This document shows, piece after piece, positions 48,620 through 58,532 of a stretch of 64,000 bases of DNA (positions are counted from its first letter, which is position 1; the number at the start of each line of letters is the position of its first letter). Source of the DNA: Oncomelania hupensis (lineage: Eukaryota; Mollusca; Gastropoda; Littorinimorpha; Pomatiopsidae). The position numbers and the translations under genes are program-made. The notes below the pieces were generated by a model. The model did not search any database. It was not told the DNA's origin and was given only the letters and a program-made list of their open reading frames with translations. Location of the stretch: positions 52,123,799 through 52,187,798 of the forward strand of contig CM072525.1 of assembly GCA_036898135.1 (NCBI GenBank), given 5' to 3'.

Positions 48620-50210
48620 GTCATGATACTTTTGTGTCGCTGTGTATTTTGTGTGTGTGTGCAGCATGTATGTGACTTGCTCGTCAAAACGGTGTGCTGT
48701 TACGTGTGTGCGAATCAAATACCCCTCTTACTACTTAGTCTAACGCTAACACAAATTTTATAAAATTTAACTAAAAGGTTTAATTCAAAATCAAACAAAA
48801 AATTAAGCAACAAACATAATAAATAAAACGTGAATTTTCATAAGCAATGGTTGAAAAACAATAATTAAATCCACCCTTACCTTTTCCCTACAATCCCACA
48901 CAACACCACAAAATCCAACACAACACAACAATGAAATAAAATAAAATGTTTGCTCTATGCACTTCCAATTGGTGATCCAAATACACCACAACAAAATATG
49001 TATGCACTAACGACTGTCCAAAAGATGAATCCAAACTGTTCTACACTTTTTAAAAAAGAAGACACGGTCAACAAATATATGTATATAAAAGTAGTTCACT
49101 CAATTACTGTTTTGTTTTTTTTACTTTATAATAATTAACTAAAAGAACGAAGAACGCAGCTGGTTCTCAGCATTCTGAATTAAACTGGTTAACAAAATAG
49201 TCCACACTGAAAATCAGTAGATGTATCCACCACCCTTATAGGAATCCGAAGCTCCAAGTAAAATAACGTTGATAATGAAGTAGATAATGAAGCAGATAAT
49301 GATGAAGATAATGAAGAAGGTAATGTTGAAGAAGATAATGAAGAAGTCGGTAATGAAGAAGCCTATCCTGTCACAAAACAAAAACGAATCTAAGCATTTT
49401 GTTATCTAACAACAATAAATCTTCAACTCACTAAATATCATCACACTATTTACATTTCGTTTACCGTTCCACACCAAACACTATACACTGCAAAAAGTCT
49501 TCACCCATACGGTCATTCATTCATTACCGTATTACATTTAAAAAAAAAACTATTCCAAAATATCCAACACAACAAAAATCCAAACAAGATGTTCAAACAA
49601 TATCAACCATCTTTCTTTATAAACCATCAATAATAAAATCTCGTGTTTACTTCACAAAATTAGACATACTTCATGCTACAACCTTTTCATTCAATTTAAA
49701 CACATTTCTGACCAAAAATGAACATAGACATTCTCTTTTTGTATCATGCATAGCGAGCAAAAGTAGTTTCTAATAGCGTGAGGGACAACTGTCATGTATT
49801 TCTAAAATGTATAACAAAATTGTAAGAGAGGGCGCCGGCGGTTCATTAAGGCAGCAATGGGCTTGGTGAAAATAATTATAAGCTCCACAAAGTACTAAAG
49901 GCAAGTGCCAGTAGGCTAGGCTACACCAAGGCCAGCGGCCATCTCTGATCTGGTTACGGGCGGTTCAGCCAGCGTGAAGGGAACATAAAAGGCAGAACAA
50001 GGGTTGTATTTAGCCACCGTCTGACCGTACCGCTTATAGACAAACGTGAATAATGATGATCATAATAATAATAACAATAATAATAATAACTACAACGATA
50101 ATAATAATGACATTTCTTATTACATTTGCCTCTGATGTCTAGTAGCATAGGTACTATGAATCTGAACCCATTCCTCTTCTGTACAATACAGATTTTAAAT
50201 AACAACAATT
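48620..50210. other. AT-rich interval with a 12-bp-type repeat, no gene seen
   Basis: 48620-49265 AT-rich. 49270-49363 holds GATAATGAAGAA-type repeats with variants. 50040-50110 has AAT-rich imperfect repeats. No recognised coding region. Confidence 0.5.
49270..49363. repeat. GATAATGAAGAA minisatellite
   Basis: Imperfect 9- to 15-bp units of GATAATGAAGAA type. Their length being a multiple of three gives Asp/Glu/Asn-rich frames, but no start or domain is seen. Confidence 0.8.
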
Positions 50211-51203
50211 ATATCAACTAACAAGTTAGTATCTCTTATTGCCCCCAGTCGACGTGCGGTGGTCCCGTTGCCCTTGGTTTTAGCCACAAGCTGAGACGGG
50301 GGTATCTCAAACCTAAAAATAGAATAGAGAATTCTGGGAAATCTGATAACTAGCTACGGTTGCAGTCGTGGTCGCCATTTCTCGCGAAGATGTGCTGGCT
50401 GAAATTAAACGAAAGTTGGGAGAGGAACTGCATATTTCTGGTAGTGAACAAAGGCTTTGCTCAATTATCGAAGGAGAACACGATGGATTTATAGAAACAT
50501 GCACACATGTATGTGAGCTCAGTGCAGGCGATCGTGAGTCTCAGTAAACGATTGATCGCCATTGTCATCGATTCAGCTGCTCAGATCGCTTCGATGTGAT
50601 GGTTCATTTATCGCTTGAATCACACTGTATAATGCACATGCAAGTTCTGTCAAAGATATGATGATTTGAGCATATGTTCGATTCCGTACTGATTGGAAGG
50701 TGGGGTGGAAAAATTCAATCATGGTGATTATCAATCCTATTTTGCAATGGTGGTTAGGCCTACTTTATTGTGTATGGTCACGGGTACTTACCTTTTGTAG
50801 TTTGTGTGCATTTTGTTTTGTCGGCCTTGAGTGTTTGCGTCGCCTTGGCTCGTTGTACTTTGTTGTGGTCTCGCTCTCTTTTGATTTTTGAAAGCAAATT
50901 CAAATTCCATTGTTATCCAGCAGCATGCGAGGTCAAATTAGACGAATTCAGATCTAACCAATATTCTTGTGACGCCATTTTGCGTGTGTCTCGTGTGCCA
51001 TGCACCAATTGCGAAGAGTCCTGCCGACGTCATTTCAGAAAAAGATTTCCCTACCCATAATTCCCCTGGGTTTTGAAGTTTCTAAAAAATTATTTTAGCC
51101 CGACGACGCTCTATGGAGCACAAAGCATGTAAAGGGAAGCAACCGGTTGTACGCGCACGTCGACAGAGACATAGAAGGGAGATACTAACTTGTTAGTTGA
51201 TAT
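50211..51203. mobile_element. 993-bp element with long terminal inverted repeats
   Basis: The outer 25 bp (50211-50235 and 51179-51203) are perfect inverted copies, starting ATATCAACTAACAAGTTAGT. Further matching blocks continue inwards: GTCGACGTGCG (50249; inverted at 51157), GTTGCCCTT, and GAATTCTGGGAAATC (50329) against GATTTCCCTACCC (51044). A TA dinucleotide target is compatible at both ends but not proved. No transposase frame is visible. Confidence 0.82.
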
Positions 51204-51821
51204 ACTTGTGACACAAAACAATGACATTTCTCACAGCAGTTTTCAAACTAGCATTTACTCAAAACTTTTTTGTCATGTTTGAGTAAGTGTTTCAAATAGT
51301 CATATATAAATAATTGACTATTAAAAACATGTATATACACTAATTAAATAAATAAACAGATAATAAAATATCATAATAAATATCATAGTAAATATAACTA
51401 GCAAAGGTGGATTCATCTCAGAGACAATTCGTTTGAGATATGAACATGATTTAGTTGTATTTATTTTTTAAAATGTGCGCTACATTGTACATGAACAAGT
51501 GTTAGTTTTGCTGCAATAATTGTTCTCTCCTGGCCTTTTCTTCCTCCTTTTCCTCCACCCAGCCTTGTCCCCTGAAGTAGCCAGCCATTCCCCTGTAGCC
51601 TTATCCAGCTCTTTTGTGGAAGCATCTTGAAAATGTTTCCTCACAGCATCTGCTGTTAAATTGTTAATTTGACTTTATCAGTAGTGTATTTCCACTACTA
51701 ATTTTGGGTGAGCCTGCTCACTTTTATTGTTGTTAGCCAGTGCACTGAACTGACCTAGTGGCACAATGACTTTTTAATTAGTGAACTTGAGCCTTCATGT
51801 TTATTTGTTTGTGACCTGGAT
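51204..51821. other. No gene seen; possible LINE 5' UTR at the end
   Basis: Unassigned AT-rich sequence, with GC rising from 51520. The 5' border of the L2-like element could lie here; no TSD was found. Confidence 0.45.
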
Positions 51822-52733
51822 ATGAAAAAGCTGTCATCAGTGGCCTTGGTCCTCTTTGGCCTTGTGGCCTTGTGTAACCTCTCTGGCTCCGCCATGGACT
51901 CCGCCTTCCTGCGCGCTATTGGCCAGAATTGTGCCAAACTACGCTTGGCTCCTGAAGTCTTCAAGGTGGTTCGAGAACTTGGCATCCTGGAGCATGCTCC
52001 AACTGTACGTGGATGCCGATCCGGTCGCTTGCACCGCCTCTGGCACGACCGCTTCTCACCCTCTGGAACTATTCTTCCGCCGCCTGTAATGGGTGACTCC
52101 TCTACTCCGCACTATCGCCAACTGCCCTGTCTCCCCCGCCCCACCAAGAAAGCACACAGGGGTCGCCATCTGAAACCGCGATGGAAAGGAGGCATTCAAC
52201 AGTCAACTGCTGCAAACCACAACGACCGTCAAACATCTTCCTTGAAACTTCAACCACCGCCCCTTCGTATAGGACTTTTCAATGCAAGGTCAGTTTCTTC
52301 CAAACAAATGGCTTTCAAGCGGACTGAAATTGTGCAGTTTGTGCTAGACAATGATCTTGACTTTATGGTGATAACTGAAACCTGGCTTAAGGAGAAGGGT
52401 GATGAGGGTAGCTGTGCGGACTTGACTCCTGCGGGCTACACCATGCGGTCCTTTCCCCGTCCCTCCCGCGGTGGGGGGATTGCGGTGATCCACAAGACTG
52501 CCCTTTCCTCCCTCCTGTCCTTCACCACTGCACTGCCCTTTGATCATCCATCCTTTGAATATGTACACATGACTCTTAGTCTCCAGCAGAAACAGGTGCA
52601 ATGTTTGTGCATCTATAGGCCTCCCCCCAGCATTAACAACAAACTGACCGACTCCATGTTCCACTCTGATTTTCACGACCTTCTGGAGCACGTCAACACG
52701 CTGAGCGGCCCGTGCTGCTTGGTGACATTAATG
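51822..52733 (+). pseudogene. L2-like endonuclease frame, frameshifted at its end
   Basis: The annotated first Met is uncertain. Residues 1-140 are of unknown role. From about residue 148 an AP-endonuclease domain appears: RIGLFNARSVSSK, DFMVITETWL (catalytic Glu), GGGIAVIHK and CIYRPPP. It then loses the frame where the downstream 803-residue frame starts with LLGDINVHYDEP, the next endonuclease motif. One missing or extra base near 52715 thus disables what was a single EN-RT protein. No CCHC ORF1 was seen upstream. Confidence 0.83.
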
Positions 52734-55123
52734 TGCACTACGACGAGCCCCAGCACCCCTCCACCATCAAGATGCTGGATTTTCTCGATACTTTCAACTT
52801 CTCCCAACTCGTCGAAAAGCCCACGCACGAAAAGAACCATGTGCTGGACTGGGTGATGCATCGTCCTGACACCCCCATCGTGCAGTCCATCGCCGTCACG
52901 CAGGCCCTGGTTTCCGACCACTACACCGTTCTATTGCAGCTGCATGCCGGGCGTCCGACGCCGGCGCCGATGTTTACTTCTGGCCGCTGCCTACGCTGCA
53001 TGGACGTTGCTGCCTTCAAACGTGATCTTCAGGACAGCGTCGCGCAGTCCCCTACCGCCCATCAACTGGATGCCAAGCTCCGCACTACCCTCGACGCTCA
53101 CGCGCCTATCGTCCGCCGTCGCCTTCGCCCTGAGAAGTCCGCGCCCTGGTACTCCGAGATCTGCCAGCAGCTGCGCGTTGCCAAGCGAGAGCGGAGGCGT
53201 GCGGAGTGGGCGTGGCTGCGGTCGGGGCTAACTGTGCACAAGCAAATCTTCCAAGCCGCCAAGCGCGCAGTCACCACGCTCGTGCACAATGCAAAGATCA
53301 CCTTCCTCCGTGATCAAATCAGTAACTGCAAGTCGAGCCGCAAGCTGTTTGACATTTGTGGCCGGCTGATGGGTCGTTGTACTGTGTCCCCCCTCCCCAC
53401 CATCTTTCCCCTCAAGCAGCTTCCAGAGGTCTTCAGTAACTTTTTCATTAAGAAAGTGAAGGACATCCGTGATGAGCTAGACAGCATGACAGTTTCCAGC
53501 GCTGTGGCGCGTGATGAGCCAGTGTCTTTAGAACAATCGTTTGTTGCTTTCCAGCCAGTCTGTGAAGAAGAAGTGAAGAAGACTGTTCTCATGTCCAAGC
53601 CAACAACCTGTCCGTTGGACCCCATGCCTACGCCATTGCTCGTGGAATGCCTTGACATGCTGCTGCCCTCAATCACTCACATTCTCAACCACAGTTTAAC
53701 GTCTGGTGTTTTCCCCTCCCTGTTCAAAACCGCCATAGTCAAACCACTCTTGAAGAAACCCTCATTAGATTCCAACACGCTCAAGAGTTATAGGCCAGTC
53801 TCAAACCTCAGTTTCTTGTCCAAAGTACTCGAAAAGCTTGCCTTGAAACAACTTCTTTCCTATCTGACCCATCACGATCTTATTCCACACACTCAGTCTG
53901 CCTATAGGCCTTCTCACAGCACTGAAACCGCACTGCTCAAGATTATGAATGACATTCTGTATGCCTTGGATGGTGGTGACGTGTCCTTCCTCACTCTCCT
54001 TGATCTCTCAGCAGCGTTTGATACGATCGATCATATCACGCTTCTTCAACGCCTCCAAAACCTGTACGGCATCTCTGGGTCAGCGCTGGCATGGTTTGAG
54101 TCTTACCTGATTGGTCGGACCCAGACCGTGCTAGTCGATGGCCAGTTGTCCGCACCTGCAACTCTTTCTTATGGTGTTCCCCAAGGATCTGTTTTAGGCC
54201 CCATTCTTTTCATTTTGTACACCAAACCTTTGTTGTCTCTGATCCAATCTCATTCTATTTCTACTCAATCATATGCTGACGACACGCAGCTTCAAAAATC
54301 CTGTCCTCCTTCTGAAGTCACAACCACTGTCCAAGGCATTCAGACCTGTGCGTCTGATATCAAGTCATGGATGATAGAAAATAAACTATGCTTGAACGAT
54401 GACAAGACTGAAGCAATGTTTATAAAGAAAAAGAGCACAATTCTTTCAGATGGTGAACCACACTCAATACAAATTGGCAATTCCGACGTACCTTTCAGCA
54501 CCTCTGCTCGTAACCTAGGATTCATTATGACATCTGACACATCTCTTGACACTCACATCTCCAACACATGTAAATCTGCATATTTTGAACTTCGCAAAAT
54601 CAGTTCTATTCGCTCTTGTCTTTCACAACAAACCACGATCATCTTAGTTTGCTCTTTTGTTCTTTCAAAACTGGATTACTGCAATTCTCTTCTTGCAGGC
54701 TGCTCCCAAGATCTTCTCTACAAACTTCAAAAAGTACAAAATGCAGCTGCACGCCTTGTTCTCAAGGCTTGCAGAAGAGATCATGTCACTCCCCTACTAC
54801 GTTCCTTGCACTGGTTGCCCATATCTGCACGTATAGAATATAAAATTTCCACACTCTGCTTCAACTTTTTCTTCGGCACTTCCCCTGCATACTTTTCTGA
54901 CATGCTCATACTCTACGTACCACGCAGACAGCTCCGTTCCGCATCAGACCAACGCACCTTCATCATCCCACTTGTCAAAACAAAAACCTATGGAGAACGC
55001 ACCTTTGCTTTCTGTGCATCCACTCAATGGAATTCCCTTCCACACAATATCCGCCATGCGCAAACACAACAAGCGTTTAAACGACAACTCAAAACATATC
55101 TTTTCCATAAACACCTTCTATAG
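52712..55123 (+). CDS. L2-like reverse transcriptase, 803 residues
   Basis: Starts in the endonuclease C-terminal half (LLGDINVHYD, VSDHYTVLLQ with the terminal His), then a linker (WYSEICQQLRVAKRERRRAE). The reverse transcriptase spans about 270-600: KSYRPVSNLSFLSKVLEKL, SAYRPSHSTETALL, LLDLSAAFDTIDH (motif A), YGVPQGSVLGPILF and SYADDTQL (catalytic, about residue 520). The C-terminal region has SKLDYCNSLLAGCS, QNAAARLVL, RSLHWLPISARIEYK, WNSLPHNIR and LKTYLFHKHLL, hallmarks of L2/CR1-group elements. Whole frame open to a natural stop; only the upstream frameshift is damaging. Confidence 0.9.
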   Translation: MLLGDINVHYDEPQHPSTIKMLDFLDTFNFSQLVEKPTHEKNHVLDWVMHRPDTPIVQSIAVTQALVSDHYTVLLQLHAGRPTPAPMFTSGRCLRCMDVAAFKRDLQDSVAQSPTAHQLDAKLRTTLDAHAPIVRRRLRPEKSAPWYSEICQQLRVAKRERRRAEWAWLRSGLTVHKQIFQAAKRAVTTLVHNAKITFLRDQISNCKSSRKLFDICGRLMGRCTVSPLPTIFPLKQLPEVFSNFFIKKVKDIRDELDSMTVSSAVARDEPVSLEQSFVAFQPVCEEEVKKTVLMSKPTTCPLDPMPTPLLVECLDMLLPSITHILNHSLTSGVFPSLFKTAIVKPLLKKPSLDSNTLKSYRPVSNLSFLSKVLEKLALKQLLSYLTHHDLIPHTQSAYRPSHSTETALLKIMNDILYALDGGDVSFLTLLDLSAAFDTIDHITLLQRLQNLYGISGSALAWFESYLIGRTQTVLVDGQLSAPATLSYGVPQGSVLGPILFILYTKPLLSLIQSHSISTQSYADDTQLQKSCPPSEVTTTVQGIQTCASDIKSWMIENKLCLNDDKTEAMFIKKKSTILSDGEPHSIQIGNSDVPFSTSARNLGFIMTSDTSLDTHISNTCKSAYFELRKISSIRSCLSQQTTIILVCSFVLSKLDYCNSLLAGCSQDLLYKLQKVQNAAARLVLKACRRDHVTPLLRSLHWLPISARIEYKISTLCFNFFFGTSPAYFSDMLILYVPRRQLRSASDQRTFIIPLVKTKTYGERTFAFCASTQWNSLPHNIRHAQTQQAFKRQLKTYLFHKHLL

Positions 55124-55493
55124 CTCCTTCTCAATAACACACATGAATTAATCTCATCATCAGTCTAGTATGCACACATGTCGTGGCGCTCCAGGCACGG
55201 GCAATGGTGTTCGCTTTTTAATGGTGTTCGCTTTTTATACTTGTTATAAGTGTTGGTTGCCTTTTACAAGTTAATAATAGTTTTAGTTGCCTTTTTTGTG
55301 TTTCAATGTAATGTTTTTATTGAATCTTTTTAACATTATGTTGTACATTTTTAGTGAATTTATTCAGACTTTATATACCTACTGTTGTTGTGTAGTATAA
55401 ATGGTGTATGAATGTGTCAAGCGCGGAGAGCACAGCCACTTGTGGCTGTGATGCGGCGCTATATAAATCTACATTTATTATTATTATTATTAT

Positions 55494-55603
55494 CTGCAAA
55501 ATAATGAAAAAACTATTTACTAAGTGGCCCTATTGAACACATTGTATGTTGACTGTGTGACCGACTGCAGGTTTCGTTCCCATATTGGAATTCTCATTGG
55601 ACA
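55494..55603. other. Flank of the L2-like element
   Basis: Unassigned. Probably still part of the disrupted minus-strand PHD locus (55604-56995), but frame shifts obscure it. Confidence 0.35.
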
Positions 55604-55735
55604 CTAGTAGCTATGGCCCCCCCACACCCTGGACCAATTTTGAAATCCCATTGGACTTCCCATATTATCTGAGGCATGGGTGTACCCATCATCCATGGGG
55701 CCCCATATGCTCCCATTCCTGCAAATCCAGCTGGT
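55604..55735 (-). pseudogene. Gly/Pro/Met-rich remnant of the PHD locus, distal part
   Basis: On the minus strand this continues the Gly/Pro/Met-rich reading after family C element C3: FAGMGAYGAPWMMGTPMPQ, then after a frame change NMGSPMGFQNWSRVWGG and a stop. Composition is like a disordered linker. It shows that C3 inserted into formerly coding or coding-like DNA. Confidence 0.45.
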
Positions 55736-56393
55736 ACCCCTTGGGGTCATGAGCAATCTTGCCACTGTAGATTGTTCTAACCTATAAAGGGAAAAGTGAA
55801 AGCCCCAGTTGAAAACCTGTCTTTCCTTTATAGGCAAGACTGATTCACTGCGGCAACAGTTTCCCCCGTTGGAGTGCCGGGGGTTTCAGTATAAATAGTA
55901 TCCCCACTTTCTGGAAATTTAGTGCTTTAAATTTCCACTGTCGCTGTCTTCCTCATTTGCTCTTCTTCGCTAGATCAATGACCTACCTTTTTTCTTGAAA
56001 ACTCTTCCTGGACAAGACTCCTTGTTTGTGTATGAGGTCTGTTGGATCAGCTTGGGAGTGTTGGACGCTTTCTGCTGGGTGGTCACTAGGGCTTCCTATG
56101 ATGATATTATTTCGCAATGTAGGCATTTTATATGTATGTGTTTTGTTGATAATCTATAATGATGTTTGTATTCTATTTTGTTTTTGTAACCGGGGGTTCG
56201 AGTAGTTGGGGTAAAGCCTCAGCCGTCCCCTGCGTGGGATGTCTTTATTGTAAAGTGACTGGCCGGTGGAGGGCATTCAATTTTCCCATTAGGGTTGTTT
56301 CAGCAGATCTTTTATGCGGATCAGGGGTTGTCCGGTCCTGATTTGGCTCGGAAGAGTCCGCTGGACCTAAAGCAACAATCAATCAATCAATCA
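55736..56393 (+). mobile_element. Family C nonautonomous retroelement, copy C3
   Basis: 658 bp, flanked by the perfect 11-bp TSD ATCCAGCTGGT (55725-55735 and 56394-56404). Same 5' start as C1 (ACCCCTTGGGGTCATGAGC) and same 3' block plus AATC repeats. It lacks about 180 bp that C1 carries between the TATAAATAG block and the TCTTCGCTAGATC block. Confidence 0.9.
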
Positions 56394-56404
56394 ATCCAGC
56401 TGGT

Positions 56405-56995
56405 CCCGGAACCCCGCCCATTCCGCCATAACATGGCATCCCTAATGGATGCATCAAACCCAGAAATTCCATTGGCCCTGTCTGTAATGGCCATGCCGGA
56501 AAACCTGGGGGTCCTGTCATCCCCCACCTGCCTTGAAAATAGGTCCCTGATAGCCCTTCTCGGGGACCGAACCCCACTCCTCCCTGCAGCCCTACAAATC
56601 CCCCAGCACACCCTTAATTCCATTTTTCCATTCCCCACTGGTCTCCCACCTTCACCTCCTCCTCCTGAATCCTTTCCTCCCCCTCTATCATTCCCCCCCC
56701 CCACCACCCCTGTCACTCATCGGTCGTTGGTCCATCTGAAAATAAAATAGAACCCTCACAAATATCGCATAGATAGTTCTTCATGGTTTTTGCCTAGCTT
56801 TCATCCAATTGAATGCACTCACAGTGAAACCATTCATCACAGCCATCACACTGAATCATGACGCGACCGTCATCTTCCTTAGCACAAATACAGAAAGTTT
56901 CTCCCAACACTCCTGTTTTATTCTTTCGTTCCTCCAAACATTTCATAGTCTTATTTTTTTCCTCTGCAACCACAAAGGTATACTGCCTCAAAAAT
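56405..56995 (-). pseudogene. PHD-finger plus Gly/Pro/Met-rich gene remnant
   Basis: Minus strand. About 56960-56740 encodes GETFCICAKEDDGRVMIQCD, GCDEWFHCECIQLDES, a TAG, then NYLCDIC. Together these give the C4HC3 ligand pattern of a PHD zinc-finger (histone-tail reader fold), broken by one stop before the last Cys pair. Further on, 56577-56405 reads GFGPREGLSGTYFQ, MTGPPGFPAWP and MHPLGMPCYGGMGGVPGPAG, a Gly/Pro/Met-rich stretch continued beyond C3. Interrupted by C3 on one side and LINE D1 at 56996. Host gene or old element unknown; TTATTTTCAG near 56735 could be an acceptor, making the stop intronic. Confidence 0.6.
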
Positions 56996-57899
56996 GCCCC
57001 CACAGGCTCGGCTCCGCGCGCCGGGGGTGGACCCCATGCCTCTCTCTGGCTGGGTGACAAAGTTGCCTACCCCTTTTTCTTCTTCTTTTTCTACCCTCCT
57101 CATTTGGAAAAAGCAGGCATTGATGTTGCTTCCGTCAACGACAATGAACTTCGAACTGAAGCTCCCCCATGGAAATTATGTACCCCAAACATTAATTGGC
57201 AGTTGTCTGCCTTCCTCAAAAACAATACATCTGAAACCGTATATAACCAACTTTATTTAGAACAATGTGCCTTATACCCAGGTTATGAAACACTTTTTAC
57301 AGACGGGTCAAAGAAAGGAGATTCAGTTGCTGCTGCGTCGGTCTCCGGGAGACACTTAGACCAGCCTTTGCAACAGCGTTTACCTGATTTTTGTTCTGTT
57401 TATACAGCTGAGCTCAAGGCAATTCATCTCGCTCTGAAACAAGTTTATCAATCCAAAAGAACCTCATTTTTAATCATGTCCGATTCATTGTCAGCACTTC
57501 AGGCTCTTTCCACGAGAAAGATATCACACCCTTTTCTGGCAGAGATCCATGACCTCCATACACAACTTATTTCTGAGGGTAAAAAGATAGTTTTTATGTG
57601 GATACCTGGTCACATGGGCATCCACGGCAACATTGCAGTAGACAGGGCGGCTAAAGATCTCGATTTCCCTTCAGAGATTTTCCAATTTTATTTGTTCCTT
57701 ACTCTGATCTGCGTTTTATGACTGGATCTTATTGTAAACGGCTGTGGCAGACTGACTGGTCTAACCATATCAATAACAAATTATTTGAAATTCTCCCGGA
57801 TTTGTCAGATTCTTTGCCTAACTTTGCATCCACTCGCAAAGAAGAAACAGTTTTGTCTCGCCTTCATATTGGGCATACTTATGTCACCCACAGTTTCCT
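56996..57899 (+). mobile_element. I-group LINE D1, internally deleted, left part
   Basis: The first about 90 bp are the D-family 5' UTR start (GCCCCCACAGGCTCGGC), identical in position to the start of D2. At about 57086 this jumps to the ORF2 region just before RNase H. ORF1, endonuclease and RT are missing. It was then split by D2 at 57886-57899; its remainder resumes at 63810 and leaves the window. Element boundaries beyond 64000 are unknown. Confidence 0.88.
57104..57721 (+). pseudogene. RNase H region of LINE D1
   Basis: Open frame whose LINE part begins at KAGIDVASVND. RNase H catalytic residues are all visible: ETLFTDGSKKGD (Asp), YTAELKAIHLAL (Glu), IMSDSLSALQAL (Asp) and HGNIAVDRAAKD (last Asp). 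After AAKDLDFPSEIFQF the frame shifts; the next piece (57718-58056) holds GSYCKRLWQTDW and SRLHIGHTYVTHSFL. Residues upstream of 57104 in the same frame come from 5' UTR and flank and are not LINE protein. Confidence 0.83.
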
Positions 57900-58532
57900 G
57901 CCCCCACGGGCTCGGCTCCGCGCGCCGGGGGTGGACCCCATGCCTCTCTCTGGCTGGGTGACAAAGTTGCCTACCCCTTTTTCTTCTCTTTTGTCTTGTT
58001 TCTGTCTTATTGGTCCTTTCACCTATATTCTTTTCACCCGTAAATTCTCCCACTAAACTGTGCAGTTTTGACTTCCTCTCTTCTGCCTTACCGGACTTTT
58101 CCTGTCTTCCTTTTCCCCATCATTCCTTCTTTTCTTACCCTTCTTTTTCTCTGTGGCCTTCTCTTGGCCCCCTGCGTTTGCCGTGCAGGGCAACCCGTGT
58201 CGGGGGAGAATGGGATCCTGGAGGTTGATGTCACTGATGGACTGCGGTCCCTCACACTAACACATCTCTTTGGCCCGGACTTCTCCTAGACGGGAGGTTG
58301 GCGTGGCCCGCGTCAGTCAAGTGGCTGGTCGTGTATTGCCCTAGCTCTGCTAGAAGGCTGCGGCTCATGGGTCAAACTTGAACAAGACCGTAGTGGCAGT
58401 GCGGGATTGTCTGGGTGTATATCCCCCTTGTAGCCCTGGTGCGCACCCTTGCTGGATTTTCCGCTTGGACGCATCCCCTTGTTGGACTCCGTGGTGGGTA
58501 GGGACCAGGGGGGATGAATCAAATATTAAAAC
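57900..58532 (+). promoter_or_regulatory. LINE D2 5' UTR / presumed internal promoter
   Basis: Starts GCCCCCACGGGCTCGGCTCC, GC-rich, then a long pyrimidine-rich stretch (58010-58150) and a GC-rich part before the ORF1 Met at 58533. The first 90 bp are conserved in D1, so promoter elements probably lie there (inference from LINE biology). Confidence 0.5.

Larger units (their letters stand above)
51822..55493 (+). mobile_element. L2/CR1-like LINE, nearly intact
   Basis: About 3.7 kb: endonuclease frame, a single frameshift at 52712-52733, an 803-residue RT frame, then about 370 bp of 3' UTR that ends GGCGCTATATAAAT followed by ATT repeats (55480-55493), a terminus characteristic of L2-like LINEs. 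5' end not defined. Confidence 0.87.

Noticed and set aside
51500..55515. TSD of the L2-like LINE
   Set aside because: CTGCAATAAT upstream and CTGCAAAATAAT downstream are similar but not identical, and the upstream site is too far from a defined 5' end.
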